In this document: piece after piece, positions 50,050 to 62,607 of the stretch | Position numbering within the stretch: the first letter of the stretch is position 1 | How the letters are laid out: every line of letters starts with the position of its first letter | Assembly: GCA_024102915.1 (NCBI GenBank) | Contig: JAGFJG010000157.1 | Coordinates: 1-64,000 of the forward strand | Direction: 5' to 3' | Length of the DNA: 64,000 bases | DNA from: Caldilineales bacterium | Lineage (GTDB): Bacteria > Chloroflexota > Anaerolineae > J102 | Notes under the pieces: model-generated | Told to the model about the DNA's origin: nothing | The model's database searches: none | The model's input: only the letters and a program-made list of their open reading frames with translations | Made by a program: the position numbers and the translations under genes

Positions 50050-52227
50050 TCATGGGGGCTCAACCGGCGAATCGGCCTCTTCCTCAAACAACGCCCGCAA
50101 TTGTTCAACATATTGCGGCTCGGACAGCGCCAGGATGATGTCGCCTTTCTCCAGAACATGATCGCCATGAAGCAGGTTCAATTGATCCCCGTGCCGGCGC
50201 GTTGTCAACAGCGTCTCCGGCGGCAAATGCAGTTGGCAAACCTGTTTTCCATCCGCGACGCAACCCTGCTTGACCACGAGCTCCACAAATTCGGTTCCCC
50301 CCTCCCGCCTGCTGATGAGGAACTGGTTTGCGCGGTCTTCCAGGTCATCGCGGTGCAGGATGCCGTATCGATAAGCCCGCACGATATCGCTGCGCCGGAC
50401 GATGCCGAGGATTTTCCTGGGGTTGCGGCGATCGACGACCGGCAGGCGTCCCACGTCACGCACGGCCATGCGTTGCAATGCAGCGCCAATCGATTCGTCC
50501 GGGAATGCTGTCAACAGGGTCTTGGTCATGATCGAACCAACCTCGGTGCGTTCCAGATCCAGCCCGATGTTCATCGCCCGACCCAAATCCTGCAAGGTGA
50601 CGATACCAGCCAGCAGGCCGTCTTTGTCCACCACCAGGGTTCCGTGATGATGGGTTTCGTGAAAGTAACGTTGGAGTTGGCGCAGCGTCATGTCTCGTTG
50701 GACCAAAGGCGGCGCCTCGCCCATGATGTCATTAACGAGCACGGAATCGAGCACATCGACATCGCGGCCATGACGCAGGCGGATGCCGCGCAGCGCTAGA
50801 CGCAGCGTATAGATCGATTCGGGGTGCAGGCGATGCGCCACAATGGCGGAGACAATGGTGGTCGCCATTAGCGGCAGGATGAAAGCGTAATCGTTCGTCA
50901 GTTCAAAAACAATCAACATCGACGTAAGTGGCGCCCGCACCGCTCCGGTGAGGACGCCCGCCATGCCCGCCAGGGCGAAGGCCGCCGGATCGATGATGTT
51001 GGCCGGGTAAATCTGCTCCACAAGGTGACCCACAATCGTACCCAGCATTGCACCCATAAAAAGCGAAGGTGCAAACAGGCCGCCAGCGCTGCCAGACCCC
51101 AGCGTTAGTGAGGTCCCGGCCAGCTTCAAGACCAGCAGGATCGCCGCCAGTTGCAGCGGTAATGGCGAGTGCAACGCCTGCTCCAGAAATGCAAACCCGG
51201 AACCATAAATGGCCGGGATATTCTCGGCAACAGGCAGTCCATAATTGACCAGACCTGGATCGTAGCCGCGCCAGACCAGGAATGCGGGATAGATAAATCC
51301 TATCAAACCCAGAATGAGGGCGCCGGTTGCCGGTCTCACCCAGGGAGGCAGTCTGCGCCAACGATTATCGAAAAGATTGCTGACCGCATAAAAAGCCTTG
51401 ATATAAACAACGCCCCAAAGCCCGGCGATGGCGCCAAGAAGCACATAAAACAGGATTGCGCTCGGCTCGGCCAGGCGCTGCAGGGGAATGACCAGGGTTT
51501 CACCCCCGCCGGTCAGAGCGGCGCTGACGATCGTGGCCACCACAGAGGAGATGACGACATTGCCCAACATGCCCAAACCCAATTCGCCGCCCAACTCCTC
51601 CAGGGCAAAAGCCACTCCGGCGATCGGCGCATTGAACGCGGCGGATATGCCGGCAGCCGCGCCGCAGGCCAACAGATTGCGTGTGCGGTTTTCGGACAGG
51701 CGCAATAACTGTGCGATCACCGAACCCAGCGTCGAACCCACCTGCACGATCGGCCCTTCTCGTCCCGCCGACCCGCCGGAGCCGATGGTCAAAGCCGTGA
51801 GCGGGAGTTTGAAAATCGCCACCCGGGCGCGAATCTGGCCGCCACGCAATGCCAGTGATTCCATCACAGCTGGGATGCCGCTGGCCCTGGCTTCCGGCAC
51901 AATGTAGGCCAGAATGGGCCCGGCGATCAGCGCACCCAAAGTAGGGATGATGATCAACCAGCCTCGCCCTATCTGCGGTATCAGGTTGGGCAAATCCACA
52001 TAACCCAACCGGAACACCCACGCAATCATCTTGATAAAGGCCACCGATGCCAATCCCGTCAGCGCCCCCACCAGGATCGCTGTCCCTAAAAGCACCGTCG
52101 TTTCAGACGGCTGATAGCGATCCAGTATCCGGCTGAATTGCCGCGAAAGATACCGCGGAAACCGGTATGCTATGGAGGGTAAAGGCCCCTGTCCTGAAGG
52201 CTGTGACGGCGATGCCATGCCCTTCAT
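50050..52227 (-). CDS. ClC chloride channel/transporter with CBS pair and RCK-C domain
   Basis: A 725-residue protein. Residues about 50-460 are the ClC channel: GSGGSAGREGPIVQVGS (the GREGP loop with the gating Glu) and GSAGGLFAPSLFMGAMLG (the GxFxP loop). A CBS-domain pair follows (residues about 500-620). The C-terminal 90 residues are an RCK-C (TrkA-C-like) domain, with GGTEFVELVVKQGCV, then RHGDQLNLLHGDHVLEKGD. The CBS and RCK-C domains should bind nucleotides or other ligands and set channel activity. The start is uncertain between ATG 52227 and ATG 52218. Confidence 0.9.
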   Translation of the reverse strand: MKGMASPSQPSGQGPLPSIAYRFPRYLSRQFSRILDRYQPSETTVLLGTAILVGALTGLASVAFIKMIAWVFRLGYVDLPNLIPQIGRGWLIIIPTLGALIAGPILAYIVPEARASGIPAVMESLALRGGQIRARVAIFKLPLTALTIGSGGSAGREGPIVQVGSTLGSVIAQLLRLSENRTRNLLACGAAAGISAAFNAPIAGVAFALEELGGELGLGMLGNVVISSVVATIVSAALTGGGETLVIPLQRLAEPSAILFYVLLGAIAGLWGVVYIKAFYAVSNLFDNRWRRLPPWVRPATGALILGLIGFIYPAFLVWRGYDPGLVNYGLPVAENIPAIYGSGFAFLEQALHSPLPLQLAAILLVLKLAGTSLTLGSGSAGGLFAPSLFMGAMLGTIVGHLVEQIYPANIIDPAAFALAGMAGVLTGAVRAPLTSMLIVFELTNDYAFILPLMATTIVSAIVAHRLHPESIYTLRLALRGIRLRHGRDVDVLDSVLVNDIMGEAPPLVQRDMTLRQLQRYFHETHHHGTLVVDKDGLLAGIVTLQDLGRAMNIGLDLERTEVGSIMTKTLLTAFPDESIGAALQRMAVRDVGRLPVVDRRNPRKILGIVRRSDIVRAYRYGILHRDDLEDRANQFLISRREGGTEFVELVVKQGCVADGKQVCQLHLPPETLLTTRRHGDQLNLLHGDHVLEKGDIILALSEPQYVEQLRALFEEEADSPVEPP

Positions 52228-52351
52228 TCTATCACGCCACACACCCTCGCCAAATCATCGTAGGTCGCATCTGATCTGGTCGAACCGGTCCTAACAATCC
52301 GTCCGCAGATTGGCGCAGATTCTTCCGGCTCAAATCTGCGAAAAACGAAAT

Positions 52352-52406
52352 ACTCATCCTCTTTCATCCCTCGCACGTCGGGTGAGGAGGAGAAAGAGGA
52401 TGAGTA
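52352..52406 (-). terminator. Terminator after lon
   Basis: A 15-base perfect inverted repeat (TACTCATCCTCTTTC at 52352-52366 with its complement at 52392-52406) downstream of the lon stop. On the minus strand it is followed by a T-rich stretch TATTTCGTTTTTCGC. Confidence 0.75.
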
Positions 52407-52426
52407 CGTGAAAGAAGTACGGGGCG

Positions 52427-54895
<2,469 letters not shown>

Positions 54896-55111
54896 GAATA
54901 CCTCTGTCAAGTCGTTCATTCTAAATCAAATGCGGTTGGGCGAGTCGCCACGCCTGGGCGACGAAAGAGCCAGGGTCTCCCAGGATAGTCTACTCTGCCC
55001 GTAGCTTCTTATCATGAGCGATCAAAATATGCAGTGCATCGGAGAAGCATTAGCATTTCATTAGTCGTCTATGGTTTGCGCCGAACAAATGCGCCATTAG
55101 CGAGCGGCGGT

Positions 55112-56509
55112 TCAAATGGTGGACATCCAAAACGCCAGTCTGGATGTGATCGGCTCGAAGATGCCCGGGTTCAGAAAAACCAGGAGGCCGATGATGATCA
55201 GCGGGGTGATAAGCCAGCCCAGACGCCGGGGCTCGCGCAAGAGTTGGGGATCGGCCAGCGGCTGAGCGACAGCCCGGAGCGCCCGGATCATGGCCAGTGA
55301 GGCGAGTAACAACGCCACTAAAACAATGATGAAAATACGATTCTCACTACTCTCTGTCAGCAGGTAAGCCGAGAATCGGGCGGGGAATAGAGCGCCCAGC
55401 GGCCATCCCAGCAAAAACAGGCCGCCCGCCACGACGCCAATCGAAGCGAACGGCAGACGCCGGGCGGCTCCATGGATCCGATCGTAAGAGACATTCTCGC
55501 CATAGCGGGCATTGAGTGTGCGCAGACCGGCAGCAACCAACAGCAATACCAGCGGTCGCGCCAGGAAGAGCCAGAGCATGGACTGAACCCCGAATTCGCC
55601 GGTGACGCCCCAGAGCAGGAAGGCGGCCCCGAAATCGAACAGCAGCAGGTATCCCCAAAGCTGGCTGAGACGGTTGCTGCTCAGGCCGAAAAGCGCCGCC
55701 CACGCCATCTGGATTACGGCCACCCAGGGCAGCAGCACGGCCGGATCGGCGAATTCGACCACAGTCGGGTACGCGAACAATACCCGGCGCATGAAGGTGT
55801 AGACGGTCAGTTGCCAGACGCCGACCGCGAACGCAGCGGCGAAAGGCGGCGCGTGTTCACCCAGGGCGACGATCCATCCGTGCAAGGGGACGGGCGTCAG
55901 CAGGATCGCCAGGGCGATGACCAGGACGCGCCAGGCGGTCGTCCAGAGTTGGGGGTCATCAATCGCCAGATTGCTCTGGTTCAGCACCCAGGAGGCAAAG
56001 AGGAACAGGGGCAGGGCCAGAACCGGGGCGAGCAGCGTGCGCAAGGCGCCGCGAGCCAGCCGGGGACCGGCGCCCTGGGCGGGAAATGTGATGACAACCG
56101 CGGCCAGAGCCAACCACATCGGCGCCCACAAGAGCGGCGATTGGGTGCAGAGTACGAGCAACAGAGCGCTGAGGATAAGAGGAATTGCCGGAACCAGCGC
56201 CCGGTCGGCATTTGTCCAGGCGGCGGCGAGGGCGAAGATCGCTCCCCACCAGAGCAGGATCAGGAAGGCGGCGCGAGCGCTGGCGTCGAGTTGCATGGTG
56301 AGGCCAAAGAAATAACTCGATTGCGCCAGATCGAGCGTGCGCCCGAATAGTTCGGCATTGCCCATGATCGGCATGCGCCACAGTTGCAGGGCTAGGAACG
56401 CCAATCCCGCGGCCACCAACAGGCCGGGCAGCCAGGAGCGGCGACGCAGGATGTTGGCGATCAGGGCCAGCGCCAGCAGCCAGCCGAGCGCAGCGACGAG
56501 CAGTGTCAA
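55112..56509 (-). CDS. Complex-I-like proton-conducting membrane subunit (NuoN/NuoL type)
   Basis: A 465-residue membrane protein with about fourteen helices. LTPVPLHGWIVALGEHAPPFAAAF (near residue 205) matches the HxWLPxA-type loop of NuoL/M/N-like antiporter subunits, although the expected Pro and Glu positions are only partly kept. It starts with TTG 56509 after GGAGGAAC and overlaps the previous gene's stop (TTGA). Third gene of a three-gene membrane unit. No peripheral NADH or hydrogenase genes are next to it. Confidence 0.75.
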   Translation of the reverse strand: MTLLVAALGWLLALALIANILRRRSWLPGLLVAAGLAFLALQLWRMPIMGNAELFGRTLDLAQSSYFFGLTMQLDASARAAFLILLWWGAIFALAAAWTNADRALVPAIPLILSALLLVLCTQSPLLWAPMWLALAAVVITFPAQGAGPRLARGALRTLLAPVLALPLFLFASWVLNQSNLAIDDPQLWTTAWRVLVIALAILLTPVPLHGWIVALGEHAPPFAAAFAVGVWQLTVYTFMRRVLFAYPTVVEFADPAVLLPWVAVIQMAWAALFGLSSNRLSQLWGYLLLFDFGAAFLLWGVTGEFGVQSMLWLFLARPLVLLLVAAGLRTLNARYGENVSYDRIHGAARRLPFASIGVVAGGLFLLGWPLGALFPARFSAYLLTESSENRIFIIVLVALLLASLAMIRALRAVAQPLADPQLLREPRRLGWLITPLIIIGLLVFLNPGIFEPITSRLAFWMSTI

Positions 56510-57162
56510 TGTTCCTCCGGACGAGGCCAGAAGCGAGCGCTGTCGGCGATCATAAGATAGGAGATGGCAAAGCCCAGGAGCAGTTGCAGACCGGATAACA
56601 GGCCGACAGTTGGGGCGTCAACTTGCAGGGCATGAATGGCGAAACTGGTCGCAAGAATCCACATGGACAAACTCAATCCCCAACGGAGTGGGCGGTCACC
56701 GAGGCCCAGGCCCGCCAATCCCGCCAGGGCCAGGAAGGTAGCAAAACGCGCCAGGTCGGTGGGGAGTTTGGGGATTGGCAGTAAAGGACGTTGCACGGTG
56801 AAGGCGACCATCAGCACCAGTACCAATGCCAGTCGCATCAGTGTGGAGGGGTTGAAGCGCCATTGTGGTTGCCACCAGGGGATGCCCATCTGTCGGCGTT
56901 GCATGGTGTCCGAGCGCCGTGCCGCCAGGAACCACATCACGCCCACCAGACCGCCGACGATCCATTGCAACAGCGCCCATTCCGGCGGCAAGAGCTGGCT
57001 GAGCAAAATGCCGGACAACACTTGCAGCCCGGCATAGGCGAGCAGCGCCAGTCGCCAATCGCTGAAAATGAGCATAACGGCAACGAAGAACACGGCTAGA
57101 CCGATAGCGCCCTGCAGGGCGATGGGGCTGGTGAGTGTAATGAATTCGTCGAGTGAAGGCAT
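56506..57162 (-). CDS. Six-helix membrane protein in complex-I-like operon
   Basis: A 218-residue protein with about six helices and short polar loops (WRFNPSTLMRL, LPIPKLPTDLARF). It has no motif that identifies it with NuoJ or NuoK, but its place between two antiporter-like subunits and its size fit a small subunit of the same complex. ATG 57162 follows the previous stop by 22 bases. Unassigned family. Confidence 0.7.
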   Translation of the reverse strand: MPSLDEFITLTSPIALQGAIGLAVFFVAVMLIFSDWRLALLAYAGLQVLSGILLSQLLPPEWALLQWIVGGLVGVMWFLAARRSDTMQRRQMGIPWWQPQWRFNPSTLMRLALVLVLMVAFTVQRPLLPIPKLPTDLARFATFLALAGLAGLGLGDRPLRWGLSLSMWILATSFAIHALQVDAPTVGLLSGLQLLLGFAISYLMIADSARFWPRPEEH

Positions 57163-57184
57163 TGGGAATGATGCGGATTGAAGC

Positions 57185-58795
57185 TCAGGCGAACAGAATC
57201 AGGGCGACCAATACGACGAACAACACCCAACCGAATTGCCCGGCGCCGTCGATCAGATCGGCGACAAATCCCATGGGATACGCCAATAACGCCAGCCCGC
57301 GCCCGACGATTGCGTACAACCACCGGAGACCGGCTGTTTGCGCCACAGTTTCTTGCCAGTCGCGTAGATTGGCGAAGAGACGCACATCAGCCAGGGCGAG
57401 CAAAGCGCCAAACAGAATCGGCAACAGGATCATGAGCCAACTGCTAAGGCCAAAGCCGCTCATCGCGGCCCGAATGTCCGTGGTCAGGTTTTCCGTCGTC
57501 CCCGCCAGATTGACCAGAGCGGCTGGGAATACGCCCCAGTAAATGGCGAGGCCCGCGCTCAGGGCCAGGGTGAGGGCCAACGAGATGGGGGCAAAGGCGG
57601 TGGGCGTGCCCGGTTCTTCTGGCTGTGGGTAACGCCGCAAAAGCAGCGCCGTGAAAATCAGGCTTTGGGCCAGGAGCACAAGAAGCCAGGCGGCGAAACC
57701 AATGGAGGTGCTGGCCAATGTCCCCAAAAGCAGGTTGGGCAGGAAGCCGGGGGTGAGGGGGAAACCAAAAAGGACGAGAATGCCCAGAATCGCAGGCCAT
57801 CGCCAATTGTAGTGCCATTGCGCTACCCCCGCTGTTGTCCAGAGCGCCGCGCCCAGCATCAGCAGCGCCAGGGGGAATATGCCGCCTGTGGGGGCGGGTG
57901 AACGCGCCAACCCCAGCGCGAGCACCGCCCAGGTGCAGCGGTTGATCAGCAGAAAGGTGGAGGAACGCCGTTCATCCTGAAATGCCCACGCGGCCAGGGC
58001 GCTGCCGAACAGGGCGATGACGACCAGCGTCACCCAGACCTGACTGGAAAGAAGCGGCAAATCGAACCGGCCAAGCAGGTAAAAAGCCGGGATGCCGGGT
58101 GCGAGTTGGATCGCCAACTGGCGTCCGGGCGCGCGAGGCGAATCGGCATCCAGCCAGAGATGAAAAGGATAGACTGCCAGCGCGATCACACCGGCAAGAA
58201 CGACCAGGAATTGAGCCTGGATATTCAGGCTCAGAGATTCCAACACCGAGCCAAAGTTGTCGCTGCCATTCACCAAGAACGCCAGCAATAGCAGCAACAC
58301 CGTCAAAGCGCCCATCGCCCAGACCAAACCAGCGGTTTCGTCGGCTATCAATCCTGCTGCCAGCATGAGGAGAACCCAACAAGCAAGCAGGGTCAACCAG
58401 GTTCCGGAGAGCAAGACCAGCAGCCCCGCAGAAGCGGACAGCAACACCCAAATGCGCGGATCGACGAAACCAGGCTGCCAACGCCAGCCTGGCAATGCCA
58501 CGGCTACAAAGCTGATGAGCAGGACGCCCAGGCCCGCCAGCCAGGACCAGCCATCGAGATGGATGCGTAATGTCGCCTCCCAGCCCAATTCGGTGCGCCA
58601 TGACCACAGCAGTTCGGGCTGATCCGCTTGAAAGCGCAGAATCAGCCATAGCAGCAATGCGATGCCAGTGACAGTCGCTGGCATCGCATTGCTGAGTCGA
58701 AGCTCCCGTCTATACTTGCCCAGAACCAGGAGCACAATAGCGCTCCCGGCCAGCCAGACAAATGGGCCAAGCGGAGAATTCCAGAGTTGGGTCAT
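57185..58795 (-). CDS. Complex-I-like proton-conducting membrane subunit (NuoL/NuoM type)
   Basis: A 536-residue membrane protein of the proton-conducting antiporter family (PF00361 type). The LAVYPFHLWLDADSPRAPGR loop (near residue 207) resembles the PFHxWLPDA motif of NuoL/M/N proteins. About fifteen helices. First gene of a unit of three with the six-helix protein and a second antiporter-like subunit. The set has no recognised electron-transfer subunits, so it may be an ion-translocating module used with partners elsewhere. Confidence 0.78.
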   Translation of the reverse strand: MTQLWNSPLGPFVWLAGSAIVLLVLGKYRRELRLSNAMPATVTGIALLLWLILRFQADQPELLWSWRTELGWEATLRIHLDGWSWLAGLGVLLISFVAVALPGWRWQPGFVDPRIWVLLSASAGLLVLLSGTWLTLLACWVLLMLAAGLIADETAGLVWAMGALTVLLLLLAFLVNGSDNFGSVLESLSLNIQAQFLVVLAGVIALAVYPFHLWLDADSPRAPGRQLAIQLAPGIPAFYLLGRFDLPLLSSQVWVTLVVIALFGSALAAWAFQDERRSSTFLLINRCTWAVLALGLARSPAPTGGIFPLALLMLGAALWTTAGVAQWHYNWRWPAILGILVLFGFPLTPGFLPNLLLGTLASTSIGFAAWLLVLLAQSLIFTALLLRRYPQPEEPGTPTAFAPISLALTLALSAGLAIYWGVFPAALVNLAGTTENLTTDIRAAMSGFGLSSWLMILLPILFGALLALADVRLFANLRDWQETVAQTAGLRWLYAIVGRGLALLAYPMGFVADLIDGAGQFGWVLFVVLVALILFA

Positions 58796-58960
58796 TGGCT
58801 GGCGATTTTAGCACGGGTGAGCATGAAGGGGGAAAGCGCAGACCAAAATTGCGGCTGCCATCTGCATCCGTCCGTGGTCCGACCTGGATGCTACCTCCAC
58901 CCATGCTCGCGGCATCGACAGGCCGTGATTGCTCGATGCATATTGCATTTCACCGCGCTA

Positions 58961-59443
58961 TCAGGATTGTTGATCTTCTTCCGTGATCAGCAAGAGGACT
59001 TCGTCCAGTTTTAAGTCCTCGATGATGTGCCCGTGCTCATCGACGACCGGCAGCACGATCAAATCTAATTCGATCATCGTCTTCAGTGCGTACGCCAACG
59101 AATCCTCCACCACCACCCCGGCGCGGCGGCTTTCCGGATGCATGATGTCACCAGCAGTCGAGGCATGCATCAGTTGCACCACACGGAAATTCGTGGCGAT
59201 ATCGGGCGTGACAGGGTGCAAGAAAGCTCCAACGCGAACGCGCGACCATTCCAACAGGTCGCGGCGCGTGATCACGCCCAGCAAATGCTGATGCTGATCT
59301 GCGACAAAGATGCCGCGCGCTGTCGGCATATTGGCGAAACGTTTGACCACCTCTGCGAAATCTTCATCCGGCTGCACGATCAGTGAATCGACCAGATCCC
59401 GAGAATAGGCATCCCTGACTTTCAGGTTCTTGAGTGTAAACAT
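58961..59443 (-). CDS. CBS-domain protein
   Basis: A 160-residue protein of two CBS domains: MFTLKNLKVRDAYSRDLVDS, with VVKRFANMPTARGIFVADQHQHLLGVI in the first, and MHASTAGDIMHPESRRAGVV, with LIVLPVVDEHGHIIEDL in the second. It probably binds an adenosine nucleotide as a stand-alone energy sensor. ATG 59443 has GGAGATATTG upstream; a longer frame would run into the secA 3' end. It is 22 bases from the secA stop on the same strand. Confidence 0.88.
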   Translation of the reverse strand: MFTLKNLKVRDAYSRDLVDSLIVQPDEDFAEVVKRFANMPTARGIFVADQHQHLLGVITRRDLLEWSRVRVGAFLHPVTPDIATNFRVVQLMHASTAGDIMHPESRRAGVVVEDSLAYALKTMIELDLIVLPVVDEHGHIIEDLKLDEVLLLITEEDQQS

Positions 59444-59465
59444 CAATATCTCCTGAGCGAAAACG

Positions 59466-62400
59466 CTATCGTCGCCGTTTCTTCGATTTGCGCGAACGCT
59501 GCCCATCGCTATCGCCAGCCGTTGCGCCTGCGGGTTGCGCTTGTTTGCGACTGGCGCTGCCATCGCCATTGCCGCCCCGCATATCCGCTTTCATGTGGCA
59601 ATTCTTGTATTTGCGTCCGCTGCCGCAATAACAGAGATCATTGCGCCCCAGACTCGGCCCGGCGTTGCGTTGCGGTTCCGGTTTGCCATCGCCGCCGGCA
59701 GTTCCAGCGCTGGCATGAATCGCCCGCACCTGCCGGCGTTGTTGCTGCTGCACCATTTCGACAAGGAATATGCGTGTGACCACATCCTCCTCGATGCTTG
59801 CCAGCAATTCCGAGAACATCTCGTAGGCGGCGCGCTTATAGGCCACCAGCGGATCCTGTTGGGCGACAGCCTGCAGGCCGATACCTTCGCGCAGCACATC
59901 CAGATCGGTCAGATGCCGCACCCAGCGATGATCGACGACCTGAATCATGAGCAACTGCTCAATGCGGCGCATATTCTCCGCGCCTAACCGCTCTTCCTTG
60001 GCGGCGTAGGCTTCTTCCGCCATCGCGGTGAGATGATCCGCCAGAGCGTCTTCGCGTATGCCCTTCCACGACTCAGCCGTCTCCTCGGCAGGCAAAGGCA
60101 TCATCCGCAACATGGCGCTGTGCAAAGCCTCGAGGTCCCAATCTTCTTCGTATCGTCCGCCCACGAAGGTTTTGACAGTGTTGTGAATGTAGTCGCCGAC
60201 CATGCGCAGAATCGTCGGCTTCAACGTGGGTTCATTGAGGATACGGTAACGCTGGTCGTAGATCACCTCGCGCTGTTTGTTGACCACGTCGTCGTATTCG
60301 AGCACGTGTTTGCGGATATCGAAGTTGTAGCCCTCAACCCGCGTTTGCGACTGCTCGATCGCCCGGCTGACGACGCCGGCCTCGATCGGCATATCCTCTT
60401 CCACGCCCAGCCGGTCCATGATATTTTGCAAGGTCGTACCACCGAAACGACGCATCAGATCGTCTTCCAGCGACAGGTAGAATTGCGACTGGCCGGGATC
60501 ACCCTGGCGGCCGGAACGCCCACGCAACTGATTGTCGATGCGCCGGGCTTCATGCCGCTCGGTGCCGATCACGTACAGGCCGCCCGCCGCCCGGATCTTA
60601 TCCGCATCGGCTTTGGTCTGCCGCCATTGCGCTGTCAGCACCCTGGCCCATTCGGCATCGAAACGCGTGGTCGGATCCCCGCCCTTGCGCAGCATTTCAA
60701 TCGCCTCGTTCCACTCCGCTTGCGAGATTTCATTCAGTTCATAATCGCTGCGCCGCAATTCGTCGCGGGCCAGATTCTCGGCATTACCGCCCAACAGAAT
60801 ATCGACGCCGCGCCCGGCCATATTGGTGGCGATGGTGATCGCCCCTGGCCGTCCCGCCTGGGCGATGATCACCGCCTCGCGTTCGTGATTCTTGGCGTTG
60901 AGGACATTGTGTTCCAGCCCGCGCCGCCGCATCAGGTTGGACACAAATTCCGATGTCTCGATGGCGCTTGTGCCCAAGAGGATCGGCTGGCCTGTTTCAT
61001 GCGCACGCATGATTTCTTCGATCACGGCGTTGAATTTTGCCCGCTGCGTTTTGTAGACCAGGTCAGGGTGATCTGCGCGCACCACCGGCACATTGGTGGG
61101 GATAGCCACCACATCCAGGTTATAGATACGGTGGAATTCCTCACGCTCGGTGGCGGCCGTGCCGGTCATGCCCGCCAGCTTGCGATACATACGGAAGAAA
61201 TTCTGGAAAGTGATAGTGGCCATCGTCAGGTTCTCGCGGCGCACCTGCACCCCTTCCTTGGCCTCGATTGCCTGGTGCAGACCTTCCGAATAGCGACGGC
61301 CATACATCAACCGCCCGGTGAAATCATCGACGATGATCACCTCCCCATCCTGCACGACGTAATCCTTGTCGCGCTTGAACAGCACCGCCGCCCGCAAGGC
61401 ATTATCCATGTAGGGGGCCATCTCGGCGTATTCGGGGTCGTATAGACTGGCCCCATCCGGCACGCCCGCCCAACTTTCGATCTTGCTCAGACCGTCGTCC
61501 GTCAGCGTGACCACCCGGTCCTTTTCATCGACTTTGTAATCATCCTCTTCCCTGAGCCGCGGCATCATCTGTGCGAATCTGCGATAGTCCTCGCTCGATT
61601 CCTGCGCCGGGCCTGAGATGATCAAGGGTGTGCGGGCTTCGTCGATCAGGATGTTGTCGATCTCGTCGATGATGGCGAAGTGCAATTCCCGCTGCGTGAC
61701 CTGGCTGGCCTCGGTGACCATGTTGTCGCGCAAGTAGTCGAAGCCGAATTCATTGTTGGTTCCGTAGAGGATGTCGGCGCGATAGGCTTCGCGGCGGGTG
61801 ATCGGTCGCAGATTGCGGAACCGATCGTCCTCGCTGGGAAAGTCGGGGTCGAAGATGAAGGAGGCCTGGTCGGGATTGCCGGCCCCGCTCTGAATCACGG
61901 CGGCGCTGACGCCCAGGAAATGATAGACCGGCCCCATCCACTGCACGCCATATTTCGATAGATAATCGTTGGGCGTGACCAGATGCACGCCCCGTCCTGT
62001 GAGCGAATTGAGATACAACGGCAAAGTGGCGACCAGCGTCTTGCCCTCACCGGTTTTCATCTCGGCGATCTTGCCGCGGTGCAACACCACGCCGCCGATG
62101 ATCTGCACATCGTAATGGCGCTGGCTCAGGGTGCGAGACGCCGCCTCGCGCACCGCGGCAAAAGCCTGCGGCAGGATTTCGTTGAGGATATCCTCCTCGG
62201 TCTCGTGGATGTCTTGCTTAACGCTTTCGAGCTGGCGCTTGATACGGTCGATGTCAGAGGGGTCTTCGGCCTCCGCCTGTTCCTCGCGCAGTTCCACCAG
62301 TTCCTGACGCATGGCGCTGGTTTCATCTTTGATTCTCTGGCGAAAACCGGCAGTGAGCGCCCGAATTTCTTCATCGCTCATGCGCTCGAATTCAGTCGCC

Positions 62401-62492
62401 AGGGCGTTGACTGCATCCACGATGGGCTGAATGCGTTTGACTTCTTTCTCGTCGGGATCGCCGACGACTTTGTTGAATAGACTCTTTAGCAT
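59466..62492 (-). CDS. secA: Preprotein translocase ATPase SecA
   Basis: A 1008-residue motor that drives proteins through SecYEG. Present are Walker A MKTGEGKTLVATLPLYL (Lys151), the DEAD-like IIDEIDNILIDEARTPLIISG, and VGTSAIETSEF-type region (ILLGTSAIETSEFVSNLM). The C-terminus is a SEC-C zinc domain, GRNDLCYCGSGRKYKNCHM. Relative to E. coli SecA it has an insertion of about 40 residues at residues 60-105, a charged coiled coil (LVELREEQAEAEDP and IKRQLESVKQDIHETEEDIL). The start ATG 62492 is clear by homology. Confidence 0.97.
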   Translation of the reverse strand: MLKSLFNKVVGDPDEKEVKRIQPIVDAVNALATEFERMSDEEIRALTAGFRQRIKDETSAMRQELVELREEQAEAEDPSDIDRIKRQLESVKQDIHETEEDILNEILPQAFAAVREAASRTLSQRHYDVQIIGGVVLHRGKIAEMKTGEGKTLVATLPLYLNSLTGRGVHLVTPNDYLSKYGVQWMGPVYHFLGVSAAVIQSGAGNPDQASFIFDPDFPSEDDRFRNLRPITRREAYRADILYGTNNEFGFDYLRDNMVTEASQVTQRELHFAIIDEIDNILIDEARTPLIISGPAQESSEDYRRFAQMMPRLREEDDYKVDEKDRVVTLTDDGLSKIESWAGVPDGASLYDPEYAEMAPYMDNALRAAVLFKRDKDYVVQDGEVIIVDDFTGRLMYGRRYSEGLHQAIEAKEGVQVRRENLTMATITFQNFFRMYRKLAGMTGTAATEREEFHRIYNLDVVAIPTNVPVVRADHPDLVYKTQRAKFNAVIEEIMRAHETGQPILLGTSAIETSEFVSNLMRRRGLEHNVLNAKNHEREAVIIAQAGRPGAITIATNMAGRGVDILLGGNAENLARDELRRSDYELNEISQAEWNEAIEMLRKGGDPTTRFDAEWARVLTAQWRQTKADADKIRAAGGLYVIGTERHEARRIDNQLRGRSGRQGDPGQSQFYLSLEDDLMRRFGGTTLQNIMDRLGVEEDMPIEAGVVSRAIEQSQTRVEGYNFDIRKHVLEYDDVVNKQREVIYDQRYRILNEPTLKPTILRMVGDYIHNTVKTFVGGRYEEDWDLEALHSAMLRMMPLPAEETAESWKGIREDALADHLTAMAEEAYAAKEERLGAENMRRIEQLLMIQVVDHRWVRHLTDLDVLREGIGLQAVAQQDPLVAYKRAAYEMFSELLASIEEDVVTRIFLVEMVQQQQRRQVRAIHASAGTAGGDGKPEPQRNAGPSLGRNDLCYCGSGRKYKNCHMKADMRGGNGDGSASRKQAQPAGATAGDSDGQRSRKSKKRRR

Positions 62493-62607
62493 AATGGTTA
62501 TTATCGATTGACGGACGGGTTACGCCCGATTTGATTCAGGATTACGGATCAAATGACCTGCAACTTACTATTCTAGCACAGACCGCAAATCGTCTCTGGC
62601 AGAATTC

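Noticed and set aside
62493-62580. secA promoter (TGCTAGAAT on the minus strand)
   Set aside because: The extended -10 looks acceptable but no -35 match is present at proper spacing, so it is not listed as a feature.
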